From positions 91,821-155,820 of the forward strand of contig NZ_JBINJW010000004.1 in the NCBI RefSeq assembly GCF_043951855.1: a stretch of DNA of 64,000 nt. Reading direction: 5' to 3'. The notes beneath the pieces were generated by a model. The model had not been told where the DNA came from. It saw only the letters and a program-made list of their open reading frames with translations, and did no database searches. Of the stretch, positions 16,987 to 25,720 are shown piece by piece. Source of the DNA: Proteiniclasticum sp043951855 (GTDB lineage Bacteria; Bacillota; Clostridia; Clostridiales; Clostridiaceae). How positions within the stretch are numbered: position 1 is the first letter of the stretch; every line of letters starts with the position of its first letter. The translations under genes and the position numbers were made by a program.

Positions 16987-18420
16987 ATGAGATATTTCAA
17001 GAAGGACATCATCGCCATCATCGTGGCCGTCATACTGGTTTTTCTGTTTTCCGCCATCGTGGACATCAGGCTCGATATGGAGATTTTCGACCGGAACCGG
17101 AAGATGCTTGAGGATTATGAAGAAATCAATGAAACCGTCATGGACTATGACCAGTCCAGGCTTTATTTCCGTCTCTATAACAGGGACAGAAATGCCAATG
17201 ACTTCGCGGAATATCAGAGGGCGACGGATAAGGTCACCGCATCTCTGGAGGAGCTTTCTTCCGTATTCAGAGAGGATGAAAGGTCCAGTATGAACTATCG
17301 GATCGTCTCTCAGATGCTGGAGCATCGCAGTGAGATGATCCGGGCCTACGAGAATCTGGAGATTCAGGACAGGACGCTATCTAAAGATCTGGAGTACATC
17401 ATTATTCTGAGTGAGCGTGTCTCCACGCAGCTGAACAGCCTCGCATCGTCTTACCTGAATCAGATGAACGACATGAACGAGAAGAATCTCATCTGGTACC
17501 AGAACAGGCAGAACCTGTCCAACGCCTTAACCTTTCTCATCCTTCTTTCGCTCATCGTTCTGACGCTATTCATTGGAAGAGCCATGAAGAAGAAGCTTCT
17601 GGAAGCGGCACAGGTGGTTTCCGAAATCGGAAACAGAAACTTTCAGGTGAAGAACCTGGAACGGACGCACTATAAGGATGTCAATGTCTACATCGATACC
17701 ATGAATGATATGAAGGAGGAGATTCTGGCGCTCATCGCTCAGACCGAAGCTTATGCCAGAAGCCAGATCCAGTATGAACAGCAGAAGAGAATGCTTGCAG
17801 AGAGCAGAATGAAGGAGCTGCAGCTTCAGATCAATCCTCATTTTCTCTTCAACACCTTAAGTATCGTCATCCGGCACATCCAGTTCAAGGAATATGACAC
17901 GTCCATTCAGCTCATCAAGGAGACTTCGAAGATTCTGAGAAGCAGCCTTGGCAAGAAGAAGGGGATGATTCCCCTGGATGATGAGATCGATCTTCTGAAT
18001 TCCTATATCTTTATCCAGCAGCTGCACCTGAAAGACCGGGTGGAAATCAGTCTGGATGTGCGCAAGGCTTATGGCAATGAGGTTCTGGAAGTGCCGCCCC
18101 TTGTGATCCAGCCTCTGGTAGAGAATGCGGTGATGCACGGCATGAGCGCCGTGACGTCCGGTGGAAGCATCGACATCCGGATCATGGAGAGAGCGGACCG
18201 GGTTGAGGTGGAAGTGGAAGACAACGGAAAAGGCATTCCGCAGGAGATCATTGAGAAGGTGAAGAGCGGAACCTACGAGGGGCATATCGGTCTTCTCAAC
18301 GTCATCAGAAGACTGCAGCTTCTTTATGAGAGAGAAGACGTCTTTGAACTGAGAAGCGAAGAAGGAAAGGGAACCCATGTGAAGCTCTATCTCTACAAGA
18401 GGAGGCAAAAGGATGTATAA
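16987..18420 (+). CDS. Membrane sensor histidine kinase (YesM/LytS type)
   Basis: Sensor kinase of 477 residues with two membrane segments (about 8-26 and 177-198) enclosing an extracellular, largely helical sensor domain of about 150 residues. The cytoplasmic part has a coiled coil, then the His_kinase signature LQINPHFLFNTL with His285. The HATPase N-box is QPLVENAVMHG and the G-box EDNGKGI. It overlaps the following regulator by 8 bases. Position points to control of the TRAP transporter downstream, with an extracellular signal. The ligand is unknown; periplasmic binding proteins such as DctP sometimes present ligands to this kind of sensor. Confidence 0.87.
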   Translation: MRYFKKDIIAIIVAVILVFLFSAIVDIRLDMEIFDRNRKMLEDYEEINETVMDYDQSRLYFRLYNRDRNANDFAEYQRATDKVTASLEELSSVFREDERSSMNYRIVSQMLEHRSEMIRAYENLEIQDRTLSKDLEYIIILSERVSTQLNSLASSYLNQMNDMNEKNLIWYQNRQNLSNALTFLILLSLIVLTLFIGRAMKKKLLEAAQVVSEIGNRNFQVKNLERTHYKDVNVYIDTMNDMKEEILALIAQTEAYARSQIQYEQQKRMLAESRMKELQLQINPHFLFNTLSIVIRHIQFKEYDTSIQLIKETSKILRSSLGKKKGMIPLDDEIDLLNSYIFIQQLHLKDRVEISLDVRKAYGNEVLEVPPLVIQPLVENAVMHGMSAVTSGGSIDIRIMERADRVEVEVEDNGKGIPQEIIEKVKSGTYEGHIGLLNVIRRLQLLYEREDVFELRSEEGKGTHVKLYLYKRRQKDV

Positions 18421-19969
18421 GATCATCATTGCAGATGACAAAATGCAGGAAAGAGAGTATTTAAGAACCTTTATAGAAGAAAACTACAAATGGGATCTTA
18501 CGATCATGAAGGTTGCTCATGATGGCGAAGAAGTGCTTTCCCTCATGAAGGAAGAAGAGCCGGATCTTCTGCTTCTGGATATCCAGATGCCTAAAATCGA
18601 CGGGCTGGAAGTGGCGGCTCAGGTGAGCCGTACCCATCCCCATGTGAAGGTGGTGCTGATCACAGCCTTTGCGGAGTTCTCCTATGCGAAGGAGGCCATC
18701 AAGCTTGGTGTATCGGATTATCTCCTGAAGCCCTATACGGACCATGAGCTGAAGGAGGTTCTTAATCAGGTGATGCTGTCTCTTGATACGGGAAGAAAGG
18801 AAGTCCTGAAAGAGGGTAGAGGACGGAGAAACTATAATGTGGGTGATTTCCAGGAAAAGTCCATCATCAGCAAGATCCTTCTGAAGAACGTGGATTCCAG
18901 ATTCTTCGAGAAGCATCTCATGGGTCTTTTCTCCCACGAGCTGCGCTATAAATGCGTGGTGCTCTATGAGGAGAACCTCACCACAGAGGAAGTGGAGACC
19001 ATGGATGTGGTGAGAGGTTTCTTCCAGAAGAAGAATCTCACGATCCTGGCGGATCTGGAAGGAAAGGAGAAGGTGCTTTTTCTCTTCGGGGAAAAGACCC
19101 TGGACTTCAATGAACTGGAAAATAGCATCAGAAGAACCAGGAAATTCTTCAAGGACGGATTCGGGGAAGAAGTCTATGTGGGTGTTTCCGGTTTCCATGA
19201 GGAGCTGGGAGACCTGACCCGTGCCTATAATGATGCGGTTTCCTTCATCACGGAGTTTGGTACGTCCACGGTGAAGACTTCCTATGAAGAGAACAGGAAA
19301 TACGACCTGGCTCTGACAAACTCCGAGAGCAGCATCAAGCTTCATGTGCTCAACAAGAGTGAAGAAGATGCGCTGGAAGGTCTTGATTTTCTTCTGGAGG
19401 AAGTTCTTTCCAGAAGACCGGAAGTCTACAGGGAAAGAAGACTCCTCTACCTTTCCTATGGCCTCATCAGAAGCGTCTATGATGTGCTGGGCAGGGAAGA
19501 GGAAGGAAGAGAGAAGTTTCTGGCTTTTCTGGAGAAGAAAGAGATTCAAGATGGAAATCTCCAGGAGAAGACAGAAGAGGTGAAAGCTCTCATGACGGAA
19601 CTCATCGATACCTTAGGCGGCCTTTCCGTCTACAACAACGTCACGCTGGTGAAGGATGCCAAAAGCTATATCCATGGGCACTTCAGAGAAAAGCTCACGC
19701 TGTCCGACGTGGCGGAAGCCGTGGGCATAAGCTATGGTCATCTTTCCAAGTGCTTCAAGCAGGTGGAGGGGAATTCCTTCAACAGCTATCTCATGGAAGT
19801 GAGGATCGAGGAAGCCAAAAGACTTATGAGAGAAGAGAACCTGCCCATCAGCGAGATCGCCTATGAAGTAGGCATCGGAGATCCCAACTATTTCAGCAAG
19901 TGCTTCAAGAAGCAGACGGGGCTCTCGCCCAAGGAGTATGTGACTATGACCATCACTGGAGATGTCTAG
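18413..19969 (+). CDS. AraC-family response regulator next to the TRAP genes
   Basis: Response regulator of 518 residues. The receiver domain (1-120) has Asp56 in LLLLDIQMPK and the Lys of DYLLKP. A long middle region of about 270 residues has no motif I recognise but resembles the linker of YesN-type regulators. The C-terminal 100 residues are an AraC double helix-turn-helix with DPNYFSKCFKKQTGLSP. It starts within the kinase gene, at an ATG preceded by GAGGAGG. It probably activates the dctPQM promoter about 370 bases downstream. Confidence 0.87.
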   Translation: MYKIIIADDKMQEREYLRTFIEENYKWDLTIMKVAHDGEEVLSLMKEEEPDLLLLDIQMPKIDGLEVAAQVSRTHPHVKVVLITAFAEFSYAKEAIKLGVSDYLLKPYTDHELKEVLNQVMLSLDTGRKEVLKEGRGRRNYNVGDFQEKSIISKILLKNVDSRFFEKHLMGLFSHELRYKCVVLYEENLTTEEVETMDVVRGFFQKKNLTILADLEGKEKVLFLFGEKTLDFNELENSIRRTRKFFKDGFGEEVYVGVSGFHEELGDLTRAYNDAVSFITEFGTSTVKTSYEENRKYDLALTNSESSIKLHVLNKSEEDALEGLDFLLEEVLSRRPEVYRERRLLYLSYGLIRSVYDVLGREEEGREKFLAFLEKKEIQDGNLQEKTEEVKALMTELIDTLGGLSVYNNVTLVKDAKSYIHGHFREKLTLSDVAEAVGISYGHLSKCFKQVEGNSFNSYLMEVRIEEAKRLMREENLPISEIAYEVGIGDPNYFSKCFKKQTGLSPKEYVTMTITGDV

Positions 19970-20040
19970 TCCATTTCAGCGGCACAGGAAAACTGGCGTG
20001 AATGAGAAAAACCATGCGATGAGAAAATCGGAAATACTGA

Positions 20041-20086
20041 AAAGACAAGGAGACTGTTTTGATAAGCTTCCTTGTCTTTTTCTTTT
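20041..20086 (+). terminator. Terminator after the second two-component system
   Basis: AAAGACAAGG (20041-20050) pairs with CCTTGTCTTT (20070-20079), followed by a T-rich run. It separates the regulators from dctP. Confidence 0.82.
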
Positions 20087-20385
20087 TCAGCTGGAGATAA
20101 AAGTATTCTCCATGAAGAAGAAGGAGACAGCTCAAGTACTCAGGAAGGATAGGGAAGAGATCAATCCTTCAATGCTCCATAACAGATGGAGAGGTGGAGA
20201 GGATGAGATTACCTCAGCCTCGAAACTGAAAAAACTGTCAGGACTTTGCCTGTTTTATGACAGAGAAGAAGATTTCATGACTAATTTTTACTAGTATTGA
20301 TAGTATATTCCATTCTTTTACTGGAACCTGCACCCTATAATAAGGACAGTAATCGTTATAAAAACGAAAATTCGGGAGGAAAAAA
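20087..20385 (+). promoter_or_regulatory. dctP upstream region with -10 box
   Basis: About 300 bases without a supported gene. A perfect TATAAT lies at 20336-20341, about 45 bases before the dctP start, but the sequence 17 bases upstream (TTCTTT) is a poor -35. This is consistent with a promoter that needs an activator such as the adjacent AraC-type regulator. A GGGAGGAAAAAAATG start site follows. Confidence 0.5.
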
Positions 20386-21468
20386 ATGAAAAGAAGAAAA
20401 ATTATGGCATTAGCCCTTAGTTCCGTTCTGGCTTTAGGTATCCTTGCAGGATGCGCAGGATCAGAAACACCAGCAGAAACACCTGCTGAGACGCCAGCTG
20501 AAACACCAGCAGAAGGAGAAGAGGAAGAAGAAACAGAAGAACCTGCCGGGGAAGCAGAAGTGGTTTTACGATATGGTGACGTAAATCCAAACGGACACGT
20601 GCTGCTTGATTCAGCTGAATTCTTCGCAGAAAAAGTGGCTGAACTCACCAATGGTGAAGTGAGGATTGAAATCTATCCTTCCGGTCAGCTGGGAGACGAC
20701 AATGAAGTGTATCAGGCGCTTCAGATGGGAGCTGTGGACCTTTACAGAGGAAACTCCGCATCTCTTACAGATTTCGGAAGCATGGAAGTGACGGCTTTAG
20801 CACTACCTTACATCTTCAGAGACAGAGAACATTTCTGGGCTGTAGCAAGCGGCGATCTTGGACAGAGCATTCTGGACAACATTCAGGCAACCGGTTCAAG
20901 AATGAAGGGGCTTTTCTATATGGATGAAGGGGCAAGAAACTTCTTCACCACAGAAGCACCTGTAACAAAGATCGATGACCTGAAGAACCTGAAGATCAGA
21001 GTTCAGAACTCCGCACTGATGCTGGATACCATCTCCGCACTGGGCGCAAACCCAACACCTATCGACTATGCTGAGCTTTACACATCTCTTCAGACAGGAG
21101 TTGTAGATGGCGCAGAGAACCCACCAGCAAGTTACTACTCCAATAAGTTCTATGAAGTTGCACCTTACTATGTGCTGGATGGACACACCTATGCACCATC
21201 TGTAGTACTTGCCAGTGAAATCACATGGAACAGACTGAGCCCAGAGCATCAGAAGGCCATCACTGAAGCTGGAAAGCTTACAGAAGCCTACAACAAGGAT
21301 GCCATCGAAGCTGCTGACCAGAAGGCTTATGAAGATCTGGAAGCTGCAGGCGTTGAAATCACAACACTGGAAGATCCTGAAAAATGGTCTGCTGCCATGG
21401 ATTCCGTATACGAGACTCACGGAGCGAACTTCCTGGAACTCATCGAAGCAGTGAAGGCTGTAAAGTAA
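20386..21468 (+). CDS. dctP: TRAP transporter substrate-binding lipoprotein DctP
   Basis: Extracytoplasmic solute receptor of 360 residues, anchored as a lipoprotein by the lipobox LAGC (Cys at about 23). A low-complexity tether follows with four ETPA repeats and an acidic run. The DctP fold then shows IEIYPSGQLGDDNEVYQAL, and LKIRVQNS containing the Arg that in the family salt-bridges the substrate carboxylate. That Arg suggests an organic acid (sugar acid, dicarboxylate or keto acid) rather than a diol. It is first in a dctP-Q-M operon and followed by a strong intergenic hairpin that may favour excess DctP. Confidence 0.92.
   Translation: MKRRKIMALALSSVLALGILAGCAGSETPAETPAETPAETPAEGEEEEETEEPAGEAEVVLRYGDVNPNGHVLLDSAEFFAEKVAELTNGEVRIEIYPSGQLGDDNEVYQALQMGAVDLYRGNSASLTDFGSMEVTALALPYIFRDREHFWAVASGDLGQSILDNIQATGSRMKGLFYMDEGARNFFTTEAPVTKIDDLKNLKIRVQNSALMLDTISALGANPTPIDYAELYTSLQTGVVDGAENPPASYYSNKFYEVAPYYVLDGHTYAPSVVLASEITWNRLSPEHQKAITEAGKLTEAYNKDAIEAADQKAYEDLEAAGVEITTLEDPEKWSAAMDSVYETHGANFLELIEAVKAVK
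20463..20514 (+). repeat. 12-base tandem repeat encoding ETPA
   Basis: Four consecutive copies of a 12-base unit with third-position variation encode Glu-Thr-Pro-Ala in the tether of DctP. The silent variation between copies indicates selection on the protein sequence. Confidence 0.7.
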
Positions 21469-21531
21469 TAAATCCATAACGATACATATTTTGTCCCCAT
21501 CATGGTATGTAATGAAATAGAATGAAACATT

Positions 21532-21574
21532 TAGAAGTCCGATGACATCCTACCCGATGACACTCGGACTTCTA
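21532..21574 (+). other. dctP-dctQ intergenic hairpin
   Basis: TAGAAGTCCGA (21532-21542) pairs perfectly with TCGGACTTCTA (21564-21574): an 11-base-pair stem with a 21-base loop and no T run. It lies in a 133-base gap inside the operon. It may protect the 3' end of the dctP message or partly terminate, giving more receptor than permease. Confidence 0.65.
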
Positions 21575-21601
21575 TAAAGCTTAGAAGGGAGAATGAATTA
21601 A

Positions 21602-22078
21602 ATGAAGAAGATTATCGACCGTACCTTTCATTATATTGAAAGTCTCTGCAAGATTCTTTTAATCGTCCAAATCATTTCTGTAACCATCGTCGTGATCGGA
21701 AGGCAGGTGTTTGGAAGAACACCGGTCTGGGGAGAGGAACTGACCTTGTTTTCAATGGTTTGGGCATCTCTTTTAGGCGCCACAGTACTTCTTAAGAATG
21801 ACGGTCATATTGCCGTGACGGCACTGGACCGTTATCTGCCGGACAAGGCGATCAAAGCCCTTGATCTTCTGTCCTATCTGTTCCTCGGATTCTATGCGGT
21901 GATCATGGTCATCTACGGAATCAAGCTTGTGGAACTTACAGGGCTTAACATGATGCCTGCCCTTAAGATCAAGTCCAGCTGGCTCTACGGCGCAATGCCT
22001 GTCATGGCGGTGGCCATGCTGGTGATTCTTTCCGAGAAGATCTATCTTCTCCTGAAGGGAAAAGACTATAAGCTGTAA
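21602..22078 (+). CDS. dctQ: TRAP transporter small membrane subunit DctQ
   Basis: Small permease subunit of 158 residues with four predicted membrane helices (about 13-33, 45-65, 84-108, 128-150). The family segment FGRTPVWGEELTLFSMVWASL is recognisable, although split here by the end of helix 1. It acts with DctM and receives solute from DctP, driven by a sodium gradient in known TRAP systems. An AGAAGGGAG site precedes the ATG. Confidence 0.9.
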   Translation: MKKIIDRTFHYIESLCKILLIVQIISVTIVVIGRQVFGRTPVWGEELTLFSMVWASLLGATVLLKNDGHIAVTALDRYLPDKAIKALDLLSYLFLGFYAVIMVIYGIKLVELTGLNMMPALKIKSSWLYGAMPVMAVAMLVILSEKIYLLLKGKDYKL

Positions 22079-22117
22079 AAACGGCAGCTGAGAAAATTAT
22101 TAAGGAGGAAATCATTC

Positions 22118-23413
22118 ATGCCGAATTTAACCATTGCTACCATCATCCTGATCGGTAGTTTCATACTTTTCATTGCGCTGCGTTTCCCCATTGCCTATTC
22201 ACTGGGAATCGCCTCTGTGGTCACAGTCATGTATCTCAAGATGCCCGTGGAAATGGTCGCGCAGAATACCGTAAGAGGAATCAACGCATTCTCTCTTATG
22301 GCAGTACCGTTCTTCATCATCTCCGGTGAGCTCATGAGTCAGGGAGGCATCGCCAACCGTCTCGTGAATCTGGCCAACGCCATGGTGGGCTGGATGCGTG
22401 GGGGTCTTGCGGTGGTGAACATCGTGGCTTCCATGTTCTTCGGCGGTATCTCCGGATCCTCTGCTGCAGATACTGCATCTCTTGGACCCATCCTGATTCC
22501 TATGATGAACAAGCAAGGGTACGACAACGAGTTCTCCACAGGCATCACCTGTGCCAGTTCCGTGCAGGGCATGCTGATTCCACCCAGCCACAACATGGTC
22601 ATCTACGCCATGGTGGCAGGGTCTGTATCCGTAGGAGCACTGTTCCTTGCTGGTCTTGTGCCTGGGCTTCTTCTTGGAATATTTCTTCTGATCTACAGTC
22701 TCTATATGTCCAAGAAGAAGAACTATCCCAAGGGCGATCCCTTCAACTTCAAGAATGTGCTGGTGGCGCTGAAGGATTCCATCTTCGGCCTCATCACTGT
22801 GCTGATCGTTGTTGTGGGTGTCATCGGCGGATTCTTCACAGCCACGGAAGCGGCTGGACTTTCCGTTGTATGGGCGTTCATTGTGACCTTCTTCATCTAT
22901 AAGGAAATTCCGCTGAGCAGATTCTGGGATATCCTGGGATCCTCCTTACGAACCATTTCCATGGTCATGATCATCATCGGAACATCAGCAGCCTTCGGAT
23001 GGCTTCTGGCTTTCCTGAAGGTGCCGGAAATGGTTGCAGGAGGAATCCTGACTCTGACGACAAACAAGATTCTGGTGCTGCTCATCATCAACGCCATTCT
23101 TTTCGTGTTCGGTATGTTCATGGACATGGCTGCCATCATCACCATCACGACTCCGATTCTTCTTCCCATCGCCATGCAGGTGGGCATGGATCCGGTGCAT
23201 TATGGTGCCATGATGGTACTGAACCTGGGAATCGGTGTACTGACGCCTCCGGTGGGCAATACCCTCTTCATCGGCTCAGCCATATCGGGTCTGAAGATCG
23301 AAACCCTGGCCAAGAGCATGATTCCCATGTACATCGTCATGGTGGCTACGCTTATGGTCATCACCTATTTCCCAAGTGTGGTCATGACGCTTCCGAACCT
23401 TCTGATGAACTGA
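22118..23413 (+). CDS. dctM: TRAP transporter large membrane subunit DctM
   Basis: Large permease subunit of 431 residues with 11-12 membrane helices. Family motifs include ALRFPIAYSLGIASVV, FFGGISGSSAADTASLG near residue 110 (a sodium/substrate loop), and LNLGIGVLTPPVGNTLF near residue 370. It starts 39 bases after dctQ with TAAGGAGGAA. It completes a three-gene TRAP transporter of the DctPQM type. Confidence 0.93.
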   Translation: MPNLTIATIILIGSFILFIALRFPIAYSLGIASVVTVMYLKMPVEMVAQNTVRGINAFSLMAVPFFIISGELMSQGGIANRLVNLANAMVGWMRGGLAVVNIVASMFFGGISGSSAADTASLGPILIPMMNKQGYDNEFSTGITCASSVQGMLIPPSHNMVIYAMVAGSVSVGALFLAGLVPGLLLGIFLLIYSLYMSKKKNYPKGDPFNFKNVLVALKDSIFGLITVLIVVVGVIGGFFTATEAAGLSVVWAFIVTFFIYKEIPLSRFWDILGSSLRTISMVMIIIGTSAAFGWLLAFLKVPEMVAGGILTLTTNKILVLLIINAILFVFGMFMDMAAIITITTPILLPIAMQVGMDPVHYGAMMVLNLGIGVLTPPVGNTLFIGSAISGLKIETLAKSMIPMYIVMVATLMVITYFPSVVMTLPNLLMN

Positions 23414-23525
23414 GGAAGCATGACCTAAAACGGATGCGAGATGCAATGTTTTAGGCCTGTAAAGTTCAGATGTCTGGAAAGTGCGTGCACAAACCATCAG
23501 CTTGAAGAATGCAGGCCATAAGATT

Positions 23526-23563
23526 GAAAAAGAGGTTTCTTATTTGTAAGAAGCCTCTTTTTC
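23526..23563 (+). terminator. Terminator of dctPQM
   Basis: A long stem, with GAAAAAGAGGTTTCTTA at 23526-23542 and TAAGAAGCCTCTTTTTC at 23547-23563, nearly perfect, with a T run built into the 3' arm. Confidence 0.85.
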
Positions 23564-23672
23564 AGCAGGAGCAATCACAATTGCTGTATAATGGATGATA
23601 GAAAAACACATAAGAAACGACAAGGTGCAATAAAGACAAAATAAGAAGGATAGAATTCAGGAGGAAAACTTA

Positions 23673-24623
23673 ATGAGAAAAATCAACTGGGGCGTACTGG
23701 GGTTTGCAAGGATTGCAAAGAACGAGGGAATTCCGGCCATACTGGAAGCAGAGTCTGCCAGCCTTTATGCCGTGGCTTCAAGAAACGAGGAGAAGCTCAC
23801 GGAGGCGAAGGAACTCTTTCATCCGGAGAAGCTCTACCTAAGCTATGAAGAGCTTCTAAGAGATGAGAAGGTGGATGCCATCTATGTACCGTTTCCCAAT
23901 GCACTGCATAAGGAGTGGGCCATAAAAGCCATGGAGGCGGGAAAACATGTACTGTGTGAAAAGCCTCTGGCCTTAAACGAAGAGGAAGTGAGAGAAATGG
24001 TGGAGGCATCAAGGAAGCACAAGGTGCTTCTCATGGAAGCCTTCATGTACCGATATACGGAAAGAACCAGGAAGGTCCAGGAAGTCCTTAACAGCGGCCT
24101 TCTTGGAGAAATCCGTCATGTGGATTCCACCTTCCGTTTCTTCCTGAACAGGGAAGGAACCATCAAGATGAAACCGGAACTGGGCGGAGGGGCACTCTAT
24201 GATGTGGGCTGCTATCCGGTGAATTTCGCCACCATGATCATGCAGGAGGAGCCGGTGAAGATCTCTGCAGCGGCGAAGATCCAGGATCAGGTGGATGTCC
24301 AGATTTCGGCACTGCTAGAGTATAAGGATGGTAAAACAGCATCCCTTCATGCGGGGTTCAATGCCTTCGGAAAGAACCACAGCGAGATCCTAGGTACGGA
24401 AGGAAGACTGGAGATTCCGGACAGTTTTCTGGATAATGAAGGCACCCTGACCCTTCACACCAGTGAAGGGAAAGAGGAAATCCATGTACCGGCATGCCAC
24501 AGATATACACTGGAGTTTGAAGACTTCTCCTCTGCCATACTGGAAAACAGAGCACCCATGCTGACACAGGAAGAGAGCATTCTGAATGCAAGGATTCTGG
24601 ATTATATCTTCCAGGTATTATAA
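23673..24623 (+). CDS. Gfo/Idh/MocA family oxidoreductase
   Basis: NAD(P)-dependent sugar or polyol dehydrogenase of 316 residues. The N-terminal Rossmann fold is WGVLGFARIAKN, slightly divergent from GxGxxG. The catalytic-site motif HVLCEKPLALN lies near residue 97, followed by the usual EAFMYRY. The C-terminal half is the alpha/beta substrate domain with GGGALYDVGCYPVN. The substrate cannot be told from the sequence; relatives act on sugars, inositols and trans-dihydrodiols. It stands alone between terminator and promoter elements. A TATAAT at 23587-23592 may be its -10, and a CAGGAGG site precedes the ATG. Confidence 0.88.
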   Translation: MRKINWGVLGFARIAKNEGIPAILEAESASLYAVASRNEEKLTEAKELFHPEKLYLSYEELLRDEKVDAIYVPFPNALHKEWAIKAMEAGKHVLCEKPLALNEEEVREMVEASRKHKVLLMEAFMYRYTERTRKVQEVLNSGLLGEIRHVDSTFRFFLNREGTIKMKPELGGGALYDVGCYPVNFATMIMQEEPVKISAAAKIQDQVDVQISALLEYKDGKTASLHAGFNAFGKNHSEILGTEGRLEIPDSFLDNEGTLTLHTSEGKEEIHVPACHRYTLEFEDFSSAILENRAPMLTQEESILNARILDYIFQVL

Positions 24624-24655
24624 AATTAACAGAAAATTGGCGGCTATGTTACGAT

Positions 24656-24699
24656 TTGACTCTATATTTTCTATGTATTTTACCCAATCATGGTATAAT
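24656..24699 (+). promoter_or_regulatory. Extended -10 promoter of the DJ-1 family gene
   Basis: TGGTATAAT at 24691-24699 is a strong extended -10 element. TTGACT at 24656-24661 is too far upstream to serve as its -35. The gene starts about 70 bases downstream. Confidence 0.55.
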
Positions 24700-24769
24700 G
24701 TAGCTAATCTATAGCGAATAGCTAAATAAAAACCTGGAGAAGGGTATTACACAGGAGGTTTTGAAAGAA

Positions 24770-25351
24770 ATGAGTAAAAGAGTAATGGTACTACTTGCAC
24801 CTGGTTTTGAGGAGATTGAAGCGGTATCCGTCATTGATATTCTCAGAAGAGCGAAGGTGAATGTGCAGATCTGCAGTACCACGGAGAAGGAATATGTCAC
24901 AGGTTCGCATAACATCACCATAAAAAGCGACGTAAGACTGGATTTCATCGATATCTACAATGACGAGTATGACCTGATCTATCTTCCAGGTGGCGTTCCA
25001 GGTGTGAACAACCTGGCTGAAAATGAGAACGTCATAGCACTGCTTAAGAAGTATGATGAAGACGGAACCTACATCGGAGCCATCTGCGCAGCACCCTGGG
25101 TGCTGAATGAGGCTGGCATTCTCAAGGAACATGATGCGACTTCCGCACCGACCTTCAGAGACAAAATCTCACCGAAGTCCTACCTGGATAAGGTATTCGT
25201 CTCTTCAGAAAACATCCTGACGTCAAGAGGCGCCGGAACGTCCATGGAAATGGGCTTCAGTATTCTTGAAACCTTAGGTCTCAAGGAAGAATCGGATCAG
25301 CTTCGTGAAGATATGCAGTACAACTTCCTCTTTGAACATGTGAACGAATAG
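24770..25351 (+). CDS. DJ-1/PfpI family protein
   Basis: Protein of 193 residues of the DJ-1/ThiJ/PfpI superfamily. The reactive cysteine is Cys106 in YIGAICAAPWVL, with the family glutamate in LAPGFEEIEAV and the LPGGVPGV loop. Bacterial relatives are deglycases or stress chaperones (YajL type) or glyoxalases; which of these applies here is not determinable. The ATG was chosen because AGGAGG lies 11 bases upstream; an in-frame TTG three codons earlier is only 2 bases from that site. It is monocistronic, with a promoter and terminator of its own. Confidence 0.88.
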   Translation: MSKRVMVLLAPGFEEIEAVSVIDILRRAKVNVQICSTTEKEYVTGSHNITIKSDVRLDFIDIYNDEYDLIYLPGGVPGVNNLAENENVIALLKKYDEDGTYIGAICAAPWVLNEAGILKEHDATSAPTFRDKISPKSYLDKVFVSSENILTSRGAGTSMEMGFSILETLGLKEESDQLREDMQYNFLFEHVNE

Positions 25352-25410
25352 AAAGTGTGAAGCGCTTCGCGCAATGACCGATCATTAAATGGTATAGAAT
25401 CGTGCATGAA

Positions 25411-25450
25411 AGAATGCCTGAAGAAATGATGATTCAGGCATTCTTTTTCT
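25411..25450 (+). terminator. Terminator of the DJ-1 family gene
   Basis: AGAATGCCTGAA (25411-25422) pairs perfectly with TTCAGGCATTCT (25433-25444), followed by a T run. Confidence 0.88.
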
Positions 25451-25571
25451 TATGGTGATTTTCAGCTCTGCCACAGCGCTGTGTCATCCCCTCAGAACAG
25501 TATTTGAAGCATGGTTTTCGTGGTGAAATTGTGAATTTTTCAATAAATAATTATGCATACAATGAAATCGA

Positions 25572-25599
25572 TTCACAAATTCTCCAGTAGTGCTATAAT
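25572..25599 (+). promoter_or_regulatory. Promoter of the SH3b-glucosaminidase gene
   Basis: TTCACA (25572-25577), a 16-base spacer, and TATAAT (25594-25599) with an upstream TGC forming an extended -10. A second TATAAT at 25667-25672 could give a shorter leader. The rest of the 369-base gap contains the preceding terminator and AT-rich sequence with no gene. Confidence 0.6.
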
Positions 25600-25720
25600 T
25601 TATGATAGATAACTATCTCTAATGTATGGATAATCCTTGCAAAGGAATACTTCTGTTTAGCGTTGTTATAATGACATGGAAGCGTATGCGAATGATTCAT
25701 CAATCAGGAGGAAAAGAGAT

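Noticed and set aside
19962..20294. 110-codon frame before dctP
   Set aside because: It begins inside the regulator gene, spans a terminator and lacks a ribosome site.
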